Assembly (NCBI GenBank): GCA_013151415.1
Contig: JAADII010000019.1
Coordinates: 1-46,707 of the forward strand
Length of the DNA: 46,707 nt
Reading direction: 5' to 3'
DNA from: Chloroflexota bacterium
GTDB taxonomy: Bacteria; Chloroflexota; Anaerolineae; J102
Shown here: piece by piece, positions 24,090 to 34,765 of the stretch
How positions within the stretch are numbered: the first letter of the stretch is position 1
Layout: each line of letters starts with the position of its first letter
Translations under genes and position numbers: made by a program
The notes under the pieces: generated by a model
Databases searched by the model: none
Told to the model about the DNA's origin: nothing
Seen by the model: the letters and a program-made list of their open reading frames with translations, nothing else

Positions 24090-24881
24090 TCAATTCACCG
24101 CGCCTGGCTCTGGGGGCGCAGGCGCGATAGAGCGATGGTTATACAGACCGCGCAGATCGTTTACGCGGATGCGGATCACATCCCAAAACATCTGCCATGT
24201 ATCGTGAATGGGATCCACGCGGCTGTCCTCGTCGAAATACCAGTTGATCGGCACTTCGGCCACCCGCGCGCCGTTTTTGATGGCCAGATAGAGGGCCTCC
24301 ACATCAAAAGTCCATCCGGTGATGCGCTGTCGCGAGAAAACATCGCGCGCGACTTCGCGGCGGAACATTTTGAAGCCGCACTGGGTGTCGTGAAAACCGG
24401 GCACGGCCAATACGCGCACAATAAAATTGAACACCCGACCCATAAAATGGCGATAGTTGGGCTCGTTATAACGCATCGCGCCCGGCGCTTCGCGGCTGCC
24501 GATGGCCACGTCATAGCCTGTGAGTTGGGGCGGCAAGAACTTTTCCACCTCGACGATGGGCATGGAAAGGTCTGAATCACAGATGAAAAGATATTCGCCC
24601 CGCCCGTGCAACATGCCTTCGCGCACGGCCGCGCCTTTGCCCTTGGCGCTATGAAGCACGCGCACGTTCGCGTGCTCGCGCGCGTAGGCTTCCGCCACCT
24701 CGGTGGTGCGATCAGTGCTGCCATTTTCCACGACCAGCACCTCCACCTCATAAGGAACCGATTGTCGCCAGCTTAGGATTTCATCCAATGAGCGGGGAAG
24801 CCGGTTTTCCTCATTGTAGGCGGGAATGATAATGCTGAGAAGAGGACGCTTGGCGTCGCGTTCGGAAGGGAGAGTTGTCAT
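24090..24881 (-). CDS. Family 2 glycosyltransferase, dolichyl-P-glucose synthase (ALG5)-like
   Basis: A GT-A glycosyltransferase of 263 residues that probably transfers a hexose from a nucleotide sugar to polyprenyl phosphate on the cytosolic face. Motifs: LLSIIIPAYNEENRLPRSLD, VENGSTDRTTEVAE, KGKGAAVREGML, the metal-binding FICDSDLSMP, and CGFKMFRREVARDVF plus GWTFDVEALYLA, typical of the Alg5/DPG synthase group. No C-terminal TM is seen. It starts 3 nt after the DUF92 gene. Together they suggest polyprenol-phosphate-linked sugar metabolism, for which a GT-C enzyme would be the downstream user. Confidence 0.88.
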   Translation of the reverse strand: MTTLPSERDAKRPLLSIIIPAYNEENRLPRSLDEILSWRQSVPYEVEVLVVENGSTDRTTEVAEAYAREHANVRVLHSAKGKGAAVREGMLHGRGEYLFICDSDLSMPIVEVEKFLPPQLTGYDVAIGSREAPGAMRYNEPNYRHFMGRVFNFIVRVLAVPGFHDTQCGFKMFRREVARDVFSRQRITGWTFDVEALYLAIKNGARVAEVPINWYFDEDSRVDPIHDTWQMFWDVIRIRVNDLRGLYNHRSIAPAPPEPGAVN

Positions 24882-24884
24882 GGT

Positions 24885-25724
24885 TTACAAGAATAGGTTT
24901 CCCAGACCGGCGGCAAACAGCGCGCCGACCGCGGTCGCCATAAAATTGACGAAATCGTTATCCAACCAGGCATATCCTCGAATAAGAGAATATGGCCCGC
25001 GCTTGCAGACATGAAACGGCTCTTCGATGACCACGCCGCATGCTTCGCAGTAGTAGAGAGCCTGTAAGCTGGCTCCCAACAGCGAATCGACGAGCGCGCC
25101 GATAAAGCCGCTGAGCGTGCCCACGAAAGGCAGGAACCAATCCTGCAAGAACCACTGGCCAGTTGTCAAGAGTGAAGCGGCTTGCACCAGCACAAAGGCG
25201 GCGATGCCCATAAAGGCGCCGCCCGCGAGGCTGGCCAATAACCCTAACATGGTGACGCCGCCCGAACGGCCTGGGGGCGTCTCGGCCCGAACAAAAAGCA
25301 GCCGAGGCGGTTGGGATGAAAGCAGGCCGAGCTCGGTGGCCCAGGTGTCGGCGGCCGCCGCACTGAGCGCGCCGATGTAAGCCAGTGCAAAGGTAGGATA
25401 CCAGGCGCTTTCTCGCGTGACAATTCCAACGCCTATGGCGAGAAGGGCGGGAATGCCGCCATTCGCCATGGTTTGGGTGAATGTGCGCGGGCCGCGCTGC
25501 AAGTGTATGGCCAATGCGCGCTTCTCCGCTCCGCGATAGTGAGTGAGCGCGCTGCTACTCAGGAAGAAAAGGACCAACAACGCCGCCCAGGTCACGCCGC
25601 CGAAGCCGAGCACCAGACCGCCGATGAGGGTGGCTCCCACCGCGCCGCTTTGCGTCAACACGCCTCGTTGCCAGGCGATAATGCCGACCAAAGCGGCAAG
25701 GGGGAAGCTAATGAGAAGATTCAT
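24885..25724 (-). CDS. DUF92/TMEM19-family integral membrane protein
   Basis: A 279-residue protein with about six or seven TM helices. Signatures: GAVGATLIGGLVLGFGG, YRGAEKRALAIHLQRGPRT, AAAADTWATELGLLS, PPGRSGGVTMLGLLAS, FIGALVDSLLGASLQA and WLDNDFVNF, all characteristic of DUF92. A small loop with CEACG and HVC may bind metal and is usual for the family. DUF92 is related to VTE6-type phytyl-phosphate kinases, so a polyprenol or prenyl-phosphate kinase role is possible but unproven. Its ATG overlaps the upstream PH/DUF1648 gene by 4 nt and the GT2 follows by 3 nt. Confidence 0.88.
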   Translation of the reverse strand: MNLLISFPLAALVGIIAWQRGVLTQSGAVGATLIGGLVLGFGGVTWAALLVLFFLSSSALTHYRGAEKRALAIHLQRGPRTFTQTMANGGIPALLAIGVGIVTRESAWYPTFALAYIGALSAAAADTWATELGLLSSQPPRLLFVRAETPPGRSGGVTMLGLLASLAGGAFMGIAAFVLVQAASLLTTGQWFLQDWFLPFVGTLSGFIGALVDSLLGASLQALYYCEACGVVIEEPFHVCKRGPYSLIRGYAWLDNDFVNFMATAVGALFAAGLGNLFL

Positions 25725-26614
25725 GGCTGAAAAAGAGGAAAAAGCTTACGCATGACCAAAATGCCCACGATGGAGACGAGCCAGGCTCCACCCCAAAGCA
25801 AATACGCGGTCACGCGGCGATGACGATAGAGAACCAGGCCGACAACGGCGTTGAAAAACCAAATAAACAAAGCCGCGCCCGGCAGCAGGAAAAGCGCCGA
25901 ACGTGCGCTTACGCGGTCGGGAATGCCGGCCGAATCGAAATGAAGGGGCACTTGAGTGGGGATTTGCGGAAAATGCCAGACAAGATAGGCCAACAAGACC
26001 AGTGCAAATAGCAATCCGCCTCCCAACAATGCCTGGGCGACGCGATCGCGAAACAACCAATGCCGACGCCAGGGAGCCGTCTCCACCGACTCCTCCAATC
26101 GTCGCGCCACGCCAAATGAGCGTCGCGCTTCGACGGCATGGATAAAAGCTTGCCGCTCTTGCGGAGTGAGCAAGTATTGAGCCTGCGCCGTGATAAGCAA
26201 CAAGCCGCGAGCAGGGGCTTGGGTGGCGTAAGAAGTCAGTTCGCGACTTCGGTCTTTGGGCAGAATCCAATCAAGGGGCCAGGCCCACCATCGCCTTGGC
26301 GCGATCGATGGCGCAGGCTCGGTCTCGATGCGCTCGATGCGCTCCAAGGGAATGGTGATGGTGGAATCGGTCCAAAAGATAATCACCGCGTCGCGATCGA
26401 CCCAATACTCAAGACGGCGCAGCGCCCACAGGCGATAGAGAAAAAGAAGGCACAACGCCAGCAGCGCTGCCGTTATCAGCGCGATTATCACCATAGTCGG
26501 TCCAGGAGCGGTTTGTCGCAACACCGCGAGACCGACGCCAACGAGAAGGGCCAACAGCGCGACGAGGAGCCAGGCCGCAATGTGTGAACGGGGGATGAGA
26601 GGTCGAAAACTCAC
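25721..26614 (-). CDS. Membrane protein with bacterial PH-like and DUF1648-like segments
   Basis: A 297-residue membrane protein. The N-terminus has two TM helices (ending about residue 65) followed by a PH-like segment (VDRDAVIIFWTDSTITIPLERIERIE and GLLLITAQAQYLLTPQERQAF, each partly shown). The C-terminal half has further TM helices around PQIPTQVPLHFDSAGIPDRV, the hallmark of DUF1648. Its role is unknown; such proteins often sit with envelope or transport genes. It is first in the tight run PH/DUF1648, DUF92, GT2, and overlaps DUF92 by 4 nt. Confidence 0.72.
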   Translation of the reverse strand: MSFRPLIPRSHIAAWLLVALLALLVGVGLAVLRQTAPGPTMVIIALITAALLALCLLFLYRLWALRRLEYWVDRDAVIIFWTDSTITIPLERIERIETEPAPSIAPRRWWAWPLDWILPKDRSRELTSYATQAPARGLLLITAQAQYLLTPQERQAFIHAVEARRSFGVARRLEESVETAPWRRHWLFRDRVAQALLGGGLLFALVLLAYLVWHFPQIPTQVPLHFDSAGIPDRVSARSALFLLPGAALFIWFFNAVVGLVLYRHRRVTAYLLWGGAWLVSIVGILVMRKLFPLFQP

Positions 26615-26717
26615 GGGTTGGTTTCGTCGATGATCCGCGTAACGGCTTTGTAAACAATATCTGAGATCAAGCGATGCGTTGAACGGGCGATAAGATGAGA
26701 TGAGCGCGCGGGCATGG

Positions 26718-27479
26718 TCATTGCGGGAGCCAACCGCGGATGGTTTCGAGAAAACGATGTTGAGTCATATCCATGTGCAAAGGGGTGATCGACACATATT
26801 GCTCGCTCAGCGCCTGCAGATCGGTGCCTTCATCAGGATATCCCGTCGGCGGATCACCGCCAATCCAATAGTAGGGAGCGCCGCGCGGATCAAGACGTTT
26901 GATCAACACGTCGCGATAGACGCGACGGCCCAGGCGGGTGGCTCGAAATCCTCGTATATCCTCCCAGGCCACATCGGGCACATTGACATTGAGCAAAGTG
27001 TCGGCGGGCAAGCCATGCATCAAAACCATTTGCACAACGAGCACCGCCGCTTGCGCCGCGGTTTGCCAATGACGCGCGCCTTCGCTCACATCCAACGAAA
27101 CGGCTATGCCGGGCCAGCCGCTAATCGCGGCCTCCATCGCGGCCGCAACCGTGCCCGAATAGGTGACGTCGTAACCCAGGTTGGGCGTGCTGTTGACGCC
27201 CGAAACCACGACGTCGATGGGGTCGGAAACCAACCCCAAATGGGCCAGGGCCACGCAATCGGAGGGAGCGCCATTGGTGACCATGGCCTCCGCGCCATCC
27301 TCAAGGCGCACAGACCAAACGCGCAGGGGCTTATGCATGGTTTTGCTATGCCCGGCGATAGACCAATTGCGCTCTGGCGCGAACACAGTCACGCGGCCGA
27401 CTTCGCGCAACGCTTGCGCTAAGGCTAACAAACCCGGCGCTTCAACGCCGTCATCGTTGGTGACAAGGATATGAGGCAT
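26718..27479 (-). CDS. surE: 5'-nucleotidase SurE
   Basis: A divalent-metal nucleoside monophosphatase of 253 residues. The N-terminal MPHILVTNDDGVEAPGLLAL carries the metal Asp pair; VFAPERNWSIAGHSKT has the conserved Ser, and VSGVNSTPNLGYDVTYSGTV has the metal Asn. Homology starts at ATG 27479. It lies 53 nt downstream of the PBP gene. Usual roles are housecleaning of nucleotides and stress survival. Confidence 0.95.
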   Translation of the reverse strand: MPHILVTNDDGVEAPGLLALAQALREVGRVTVFAPERNWSIAGHSKTMHKPLRVWSVRLEDGAEAMVTNGAPSDCVALAHLGLVSDPIDVVVSGVNSTPNLGYDVTYSGTVAAAMEAAISGWPGIAVSLDVSEGARHWQTAAQAAVLVVQMVLMHGLPADTLLNVNVPDVAWEDIRGFRATRLGRRVYRDVLIKRLDPRGAPYYWIGGDPPTGYPDEGTDLQALSEQYVSITPLHMDMTQHRFLETIRGWLPQ

Positions 27480-27532
27480 GGGGAAACGCTCGACAATGAA
27501 CAATCAACAACCAACTCGTTCGACAACATCGC

Positions 27533-30500
27533 TCAAGGCCACAGACGCCATCGACGCTCTTGGGCGAAATAGGCCAAGCGCCACCGAAGAGCGGCTTCTA
27601 CGGGCTTGCGAGGTTCGGGGCCTTCGCCCTCTTCATGACGCACAAAGATGCGCACTTCCTCGCTCTCGGCCTCGTTTCCGGCCGCGTCGATAGCCACCGC
27701 CTTGATGACATGGGTCTCGGTGTAACCAGCCGTATCATGAATGATGCCAAAACCATTGTCAAACGTCCAAATCACCCGGTTCGGATCATTGGGATCCACC
27801 GTCACCTCACTTACGGCTTTTTCCTCAATGCTAAGAGAGCCGTCGGGGTTGGTGATCACGACCGTCTCCGTAATCACGCCCATCTCCGGATCGGGGATCG
27901 CGTCCTGCATCTCGATAATCCAGCGGGCGTTGTATGGCGCGACCGTGCGGGTGATGATGGGTGAATTGTCGAGATAAAAAACCACCCGATCCATGGCCCA
28001 GTCGTCGGTGGCCGCGACATTGATGTTCACCCACTCGTCATCTTCCATCACATACACGCGACCATTTTGGGGGCCAATGATGTTGACGGTGGGCGGATTG
28101 TTATCCACAGTGACGGGAATGGCGTTTTGGCGCACATTTCCGTTGTTTTCGATAACGCTCAAACGCAAGGTGTAGGGACCGTTGAGAGCGGTGGTGTCCC
28201 AATACTCCAAGACGTTACGGTCCACCTGATTGTAATGGTCTGGGCCGATTTGCACCCAATCGTTGGGCTGAAGCCCCTGACCATAGTGCAATTGATAGAG
28301 TCGAAAATCGCCGCCGCGCGCGTTGCCCCACACCTCGACAAGCCCTTTGACATAGCTAAAAGGCTGAGGACGAGCGATAATCACCTCTTCGTTGGTGTAT
28401 ACAGGGCCATAGGTGTCGTCGTATTCGCGTGGGGGCAGTTCCAGGAGCCCTTTTTCCGCCTGCTCTGCGGCCCAGTCCGCGGCGATGGGCGGGTAGACGC
28501 GATACACGCGCCGTTCGATGAGTTCGGGCGGCGTGTAGGGCGTGGCAAGCTTCCCATTTTCGCGGTTCACCTCGAAAACCTGCCAGGCGTTGTCATATTC
28601 GGTGGGCTCGGTTCCTTTGATAAACAGCTCCTTGGTGCGGTTGGGACAGAGATCCGTGGGCAGCAAACCGCTGTCCGCGCAGACGGTCACCCTCACCATG
28701 CCCTCCGGCTCCTCCCATTGCGCTACGGGCAGATCGCGATGAGCAAATCGCATCACGTCGTGAAATATGGGCGCCGCGCCCAACGAGCCGGGCACCTTTT
28801 CCATCGGCGTGTTGTCGGCATTGCCCACCCAAACGCCCACGGCATATTGCGGCGTTGCGCCCAAGGTCCAGGCGTCGCGGAAGTCGTTGGTGGTGCCGGT
28901 TTTGGCGATAACGGGACGGTCGGGCAGGGAAAGATATTTGGCAAAGGGGCCAAACGCGGGCGGCCGAGGCTTGGGATCGCTCAGCACATTCACCAACAAG
29001 TAGGCCAATTGTTCACTGATGACGCGATGCGCTTCGGGTTTTTCGAACTTCTTGAGCACATTGCCCTCGCGGTCTCGCACCTCCAACACCACGACAGGGT
29101 TGAGCGTGCGGTAGCCAGGGCGCAAGTCTTGGGCGGGCACGGGCTCGCCTTTCATAACGCCCAGGTTAGCGAGGGTGGCGAAAACATAGGTCATGTCGAG
29201 CAGCTTCACCTCGCCCCCGCCTAAAGTAAGGCTCAGGCCATAATAATCTTTGTTCAGACTGGTGATGCCCAAACGATGGGCCATATTAACCACATTTTTC
29301 ACCCCGGCCTGACTCATCACCCACACCGCGGGAATATTATAAGAGCGCTGAAGCGCAGTGCGCAAGCTAACCGCGCCATGATAGCGCCGATCATAGTTTT
29401 CCGGCGTGTATGGTTCGACCGCATCCGGGAACACTTGCCGCACATCCATGGTCACCGTGGCCGGAGTCAGACCTTGACTAAAACCGGTGAGATAGGTGAT
29501 GGGCTTGAACGATGAACCGGGCTGGCGTTCGGCCAAAGCGACGTTCACCTCGCCGTCGATGTCCGAGTTGTTGTAGTCTAGCGAACCAAGCATGGCCACC
29601 AACTCGCCTGTCTCCGGTTTGATCACCACCACCGCTGCATTGGATACATTCCGATCGATCTTCTTTCGCCCCTCCAACTCGGGAATGGGGGCTAGATCCT
29701 CACAGCCGGGGAGATCGGGGTCTTCGTAATTGAGATGCGCTATGCGCTGGCGAGCAATGCAAGTGACCGCGTTCTGCATCTCCACATCGAGCGTGGTGAT
29801 CACTGTAAGGCCATTGCGCCAAATAAAGAAGGGGTCTTCCGGCGTGTTGAACTCGCGCTTCACTTGATCCAACACATAGAGCGCAAAGTGAGGCGCAAGA
29901 TCATTTTCGAAACGCTCCAAAGCCGATTTACGCACATTCAGCGGCTGGGCGAAAGCTGCATCGGCCTGTTCCTGAGTAATGTAGCCCGCGTCCACCATGG
30001 CCTGCAACACCTTTCCCTGGCGACGCTTGGCGTCATCAGGCGCCTGAATGGGATTGAGGCCCGGGAACTGAGGCAAAGCCGCCAACATGGCCGCCTCGGC
30101 CAGATTCAGGTCTTTGGCCGGCTTGTCGAAATAAATCTGGGCCGCCGACTCGATGCCGTAACTGAAGTTGCCGTAGAAATTATTATTCAAATACCATTCC
30201 AGAATCTGCTCTTTGGGAAACTGCCGCGTAAGCTGCACGGCCATGAGCACTTCTTTGATCTTACGCGTATACGAGCGTTGATATTGCTCCTCCAACGTGA
30301 AGAAACTTTGCTTGATCAGCTGCTGAGTAATGCTCGAGCCGCCCTGAATCCGCCCTCCTTGCAAATTTTGAATAAAGGCGCGAGCAATGCCGCGAGGATT
30401 CACGCCGGGGTTGGTCCAGAAAGAGCGGTCTTCCAAAGCAATGGTGGCGTTGATGAGGTAAGGGCTGATCTGGTCCAGCGTCACATAGGTGCGGTCGCCG

Positions 30501-30805
30501 CGAAAGGGGCGCGGATCAATGGATTCGTAGAGCAAATGCTTACCGGTTCGATCATAGATCTTGACGGTTTCAAAGTGCTCTTGCTCACTCACAATGGAGC
30601 GAGGATCAGGCAAATCGCGCGTGAAATAGACATAAACCCCGCCCGCAACCGCGGCCACACTGGCCGCACTAAGAAACGTGAGGCCGGCTGAGAGCAAGAT
30701 CATCACCAAAAAAACGCGGAGCGCCTTCACCCATGCGGGCGCGCGGCCCGCTTGGGCTCGCCGGCGAATGCGTCGTGTAATGGCAATGCGCGTGGTTCGG
30801 TTCAT
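27533..30805 (-). CDS. Class A penicillin-binding protein with C-terminal Ig-like extension
   Basis: A bifunctional peptidoglycan glycosyltransferase/transpeptidase of 1090 residues, longer than typical PBP1a. A cytosolic basic N-terminus and one TM (about 28-60) precede GT51, with catalytic Glu about 121 in ATIALEDRSFWTNPGVNPRG and GGSSITQQLIKQ. The transpeptidase has SxxK in PGSSFKPITY (Ser about 431), SYN in LQRSYNIPAV and KTG in AKTGTTNDF (about 633). The C-terminal third continues past the transpeptidase and, from about 905, reads as an Ig-like beta domain (PPTVNIIGPQNGRVYVMEDD, VVFYLDNSPI) before an ERRWRLWP tail. It is followed by surE. Confidence 0.93.
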   Translation of the reverse strand: MNRTTRIAITRRIRRRAQAGRAPAWVKALRVFLVMILLSAGLTFLSAASVAAVAGGVYVYFTRDLPDPRSIVSEQEHFETVKIYDRTGKHLLYESIDPRPFRGDRTYVTLDQISPYLINATIALEDRSFWTNPGVNPRGIARAFIQNLQGGRIQGGSSITQQLIKQSFFTLEEQYQRSYTRKIKEVLMAVQLTRQFPKEQILEWYLNNNFYGNFSYGIESAAQIYFDKPAKDLNLAEAAMLAALPQFPGLNPIQAPDDAKRRQGKVLQAMVDAGYITQEQADAAFAQPLNVRKSALERFENDLAPHFALYVLDQVKREFNTPEDPFFIWRNGLTVITTLDVEMQNAVTCIARQRIAHLNYEDPDLPGCEDLAPIPELEGRKKIDRNVSNAAVVVIKPETGELVAMLGSLDYNNSDIDGEVNVALAERQPGSSFKPITYLTGFSQGLTPATVTMDVRQVFPDAVEPYTPENYDRRYHGAVSLRTALQRSYNIPAVWVMSQAGVKNVVNMAHRLGITSLNKDYYGLSLTLGGGEVKLLDMTYVFATLANLGVMKGEPVPAQDLRPGYRTLNPVVVLEVRDREGNVLKKFEKPEAHRVISEQLAYLLVNVLSDPKPRPPAFGPFAKYLSLPDRPVIAKTGTTNDFRDAWTLGATPQYAVGVWVGNADNTPMEKVPGSLGAAPIFHDVMRFAHRDLPVAQWEEPEGMVRVTVCADSGLLPTDLCPNRTKELFIKGTEPTEYDNAWQVFEVNRENGKLATPYTPPELIERRVYRVYPPIAADWAAEQAEKGLLELPPREYDDTYGPVYTNEEVIIARPQPFSYVKGLVEVWGNARGGDFRLYQLHYGQGLQPNDWVQIGPDHYNQVDRNVLEYWDTTALNGPYTLRLSVIENNGNVRQNAIPVTVDNNPPTVNIIGPQNGRVYVMEDDEWVNINVAATDDWAMDRVVFYLDNSPIITRTVAPYNARWIIEMQDAIPDPEMGVITETVVITNPDGSLSIEEKAVSEVTVDPNDPNRVIWTFDNGFGIIHDTAGYTETHVIKAVAIDAAGNEAESEEVRIFVRHEEGEGPEPRKPVEAALRWRLAYFAQERRWRLWP

Positions 30806-30916
30806 GGTTTTCAGAAATGAATGTCGCCGATGATCAAATATGTGCGAATCGCTGAGCAGAGACCTGTTTCGCGGCCTGCTCTTCGCTCATGTCGTTTCAG
30901 CGCCATCACAAAGGAT

Positions 30917-30940
30917 AAGGGCGGCTGCAAGACCGCCCTT
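30917..30940 (-). terminator. Hairpin between NUDIX and PBP genes
   Basis: AAGGGCGG (30917-30924) and CCGCCCTT (30933-30940) form a perfect 8-bp stem with an 8-nt loop. It lies downstream of the NUDIX gene and upstream of the PBP. On the minus strand ATCCTTTG follows, only a weak T-run. Confidence 0.55.
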
Positions 30941-31036
30941 GGGGTTTCAGACTTATTATTTTAGCACGGTGCATCGATAGAACCCAAACTATCTCGACAT
31001 CTTCGCGACCGAACCGACTTTGTCGCGGCGCCGACT

Positions 31037-31585
31037 TCATGGCCCGGATGCGGACGAAGCGTAACCCAAGGCGATAAGACGCCCGCGCGAACGATCCTCC
31101 TCCCAACAGGCCAGCGCTTTGCGGTTGGAAGAGAAGGCGATTTGCTCGGGCAGGGCGTCTGGCGGGAAAAAGGCGGCATCGTCCGCGTCGTCGCCGGCCC
31201 GAAGCCGGCCGCCAATAGGCCGGGCGTAATAGAAGACATAGGTGATGCTGGCCCAAGGTTGCTCTTCGCGAGCAACGCCTGCGGCCGTGAGATACCCCGT
31301 GATGAGCACCTCGATGCCGGTCTCCTCCCGCACCTCGCGGCAAGCCGCCTCCTCGGCCGATTCACCCCATTCCATGAATCCGGCCGGCAAATTCCACCAT
31401 CCTCGCAGGGGCGCGACCGCGCGTCGGGCCAACAGAATATGGCCGCGCTCGTCGATGACCGCGGCGCCCGCAACCGGCAGAGGATTGTTCCAATAAATGA
31501 ATTCGCACCTCGGGCACACCAATCGGGGGCGCTCGTTCAGGACCTGCATTTCAAGAAGGGTCGCGCAACGCGGACAATACTTCAT
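31037..31585 (-). CDS. NUDIX hydrolase with N-terminal zinc ribbon
   Basis: A 182-residue pyrophosphohydrolase. The N-terminal zinc ribbon is MKYCPRCATLLE with the second pair in LVCPRCEFIYW. The Nudix box is GFMEWGESAEEAACREVREE (GX5EX7REUXEE form). This combination resembles NudC-type NADH/ADP-ribose pyrophosphatases, but it lacks the long N-terminal domain of NudC; NAD capping or dinucleotide substrates are possible. ATG at 31585 is preferred over a TTG three codons earlier. It lies 119 nt downstream of ligA, with a ligA terminator between, so it probably has its own promoter. Confidence 0.9.
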   Translation of the reverse strand: MKYCPRCATLLEMQVLNERPRLVCPRCEFIYWNNPLPVAGAAVIDERGHILLARRAVAPLRGWWNLPAGFMEWGESAEEAACREVREETGIEVLITGYLTAAGVAREEQPWASITYVFYYARPIGGRLRAGDDADDAAFFPPDALPEQIAFSSNRKALACWEEDRSRGRLIALGYASSASGP

Positions 31586-31655
31586 GGTCGTCAAATCGCT
31601 GTGTTTCGAGAGAGCCTATGCTTGCAATAGTCCGACAGGAGGAGAAAGATCGAAA

Positions 31656-31682
31656 AGCCGGCATATTGTCGGCTCACCGGCT
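31656..31682 (-). terminator. Rho-independent terminator of ligA
   Basis: AGCCGG (31656-31661) and CCGGCT (31677-31682) pair around a 15-nt loop that contains a nested GCCG/CGGC. On the minus strand TTTTCG follows directly after the stem. It lies 23 nt past the ligA stop. Confidence 0.6.
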
Positions 31683-31704
31683 CTGTGGGCGGCGTCAAAT
31701 GCGA

Positions 31705-33795
<2,091 letters not shown>

Positions 33796-33907
33796 TCACA
33801 CAAAGGGATAAAATATCCTTGGCGCACTTGACGCTTGCGAGAGGTTTTGTCCGTATCGGCGTTGGCTCGCCTGCCGTTGCCTGCTCGGAAAAGCGCTGCA
33901 AAAATAC

Positions 33908-34618
33908 TCACCTCACCGGTTCTAGCACGTCGGCAATGATCCAACCAATGGTTCCGTCGTCATCTTGCACGCGCCACCAGGTGAAGCCGCTCGATTCTTC
34001 AGGCCCTCCCACAACCAACAACTCTGTGCCATCGAAGAGAATGGCCAAAGTCACATATTCCACGCCAGGACCTGTGCGAAAACGCACGCCTTCCGCTTCG
34101 GTGCCGACAATGCGCACCCGCACACCCACTTGAACGCCCGCTCCGACTGTGGGGGTGGGGCTGGCGGGGGCGCGAAGGGTGGGAGAGGGGGTCGCTTTGG
34201 GCGGCTCGGGCAAGACCGCCGGGGGTTCGGGCGATGAGGTGGGTGTGAATGTGGGTTGAATCACGCGAATGGCTGTGGGCCGAGGCGTTGGTTCAACCGG
34301 GGCGACCTCGCGCGCGATGACCGCGCGCAACGCCACCAACACCAAAACCAAAACAAGCAGCGCGCCGCCGACTATGGCCGCCAGGGGCAATTTGGGCGGA
34401 ATTTCCGGCGTCTCGGCCAAAACCTCGATCTCTTCATCGGTCAAAATCGCGCCGGGTTCATCATAGAGCTCCGTTTCATCATCCGAAGGGAGCTCGTCGC
34501 GGTCAAAGCCAGAAGCCGCCTCAGCACGCGCGCGGGCGTTTTCAACATCGTTTTCGAAGACGTCACTCGCATCGTCGCCTTCGACCGGGGGTTCCCATCG
34601 ATTAGCATCATCGGACAT
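33908..34618 (-). CDS. Membrane-anchored bacterial SH3 (SH3_3) protein
   Basis: A 236-residue protein. It has an acidic, disordered N-terminus (DDASDVFENDVENARARAEA), one TM helix (LPLAAIVGGALLVLVLVLVAL, about 78-98), a Pro/Thr-rich linker (PTPRPTAI, PTPTVG) and a C-terminal SH3-like domain with VRIVGTEAEGVRFRTGPGVE, LLVVGG and WWRVQDDDGTIGWIIADVLE. SH3_3 domains often bind wall or target envelope proteins. ATG 34618 has GGGAG at about 8 nt. Its architecture parallels the coiled-coil protein (acidic inside, TM, P/T linker, beta domain outside). It sits upstream of ligA with its own promoter. Confidence 0.85.
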   Translation of the reverse strand: MSDDANRWEPPVEGDDASDVFENDVENARARAEAASGFDRDELPSDDETELYDEPGAILTDEEIEVLAETPEIPPKLPLAAIVGGALLVLVLVLVALRAVIAREVAPVEPTPRPTAIRVIQPTFTPTSSPEPPAVLPEPPKATPSPTLRAPASPTPTVGAGVQVGVRVRIVGTEAEGVRFRTGPGVEYVTLAILFDGTELLVVGGPEESSGFTWWRVQDDDGTIGWIIADVLEPVR

Positions 34619-34670
34619 GTTCAAAACTCCCTTACTCTGAGAGCCGGGCCAAAAGTTGGTGACGAAAATT

Positions 34671-34702
34671 ATTATACCATTTTCAGCGGACGCTGCTATA
34701 AT
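34671..34702. promoter_or_regulatory. Divergent, closely spaced extended -10 promoters
   Basis: Plus strand: TGC-TATAAT (hexamer 34697-34702) upstream of the cyclodeaminase gene. Minus strand: TGG-TATAAT (hexamer 34676-34671) upstream of the SH3 protein. The -10 hexamers lie 20 nt apart, so each polymerase would occupy the other's -35. Confidence 0.55.
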
Positions 34703-34765
34703 CAGGGGCTAACCGCCATCTCCAAACAATGAATGAAAAACGCGACGAAAGCAAAGGAGTCATCC

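Noticed and set aside
28067-29224. Plus-strand frame opposite the PBP gene
   Set aside because: Antisense to transpeptidase motifs; no recognisable domain.
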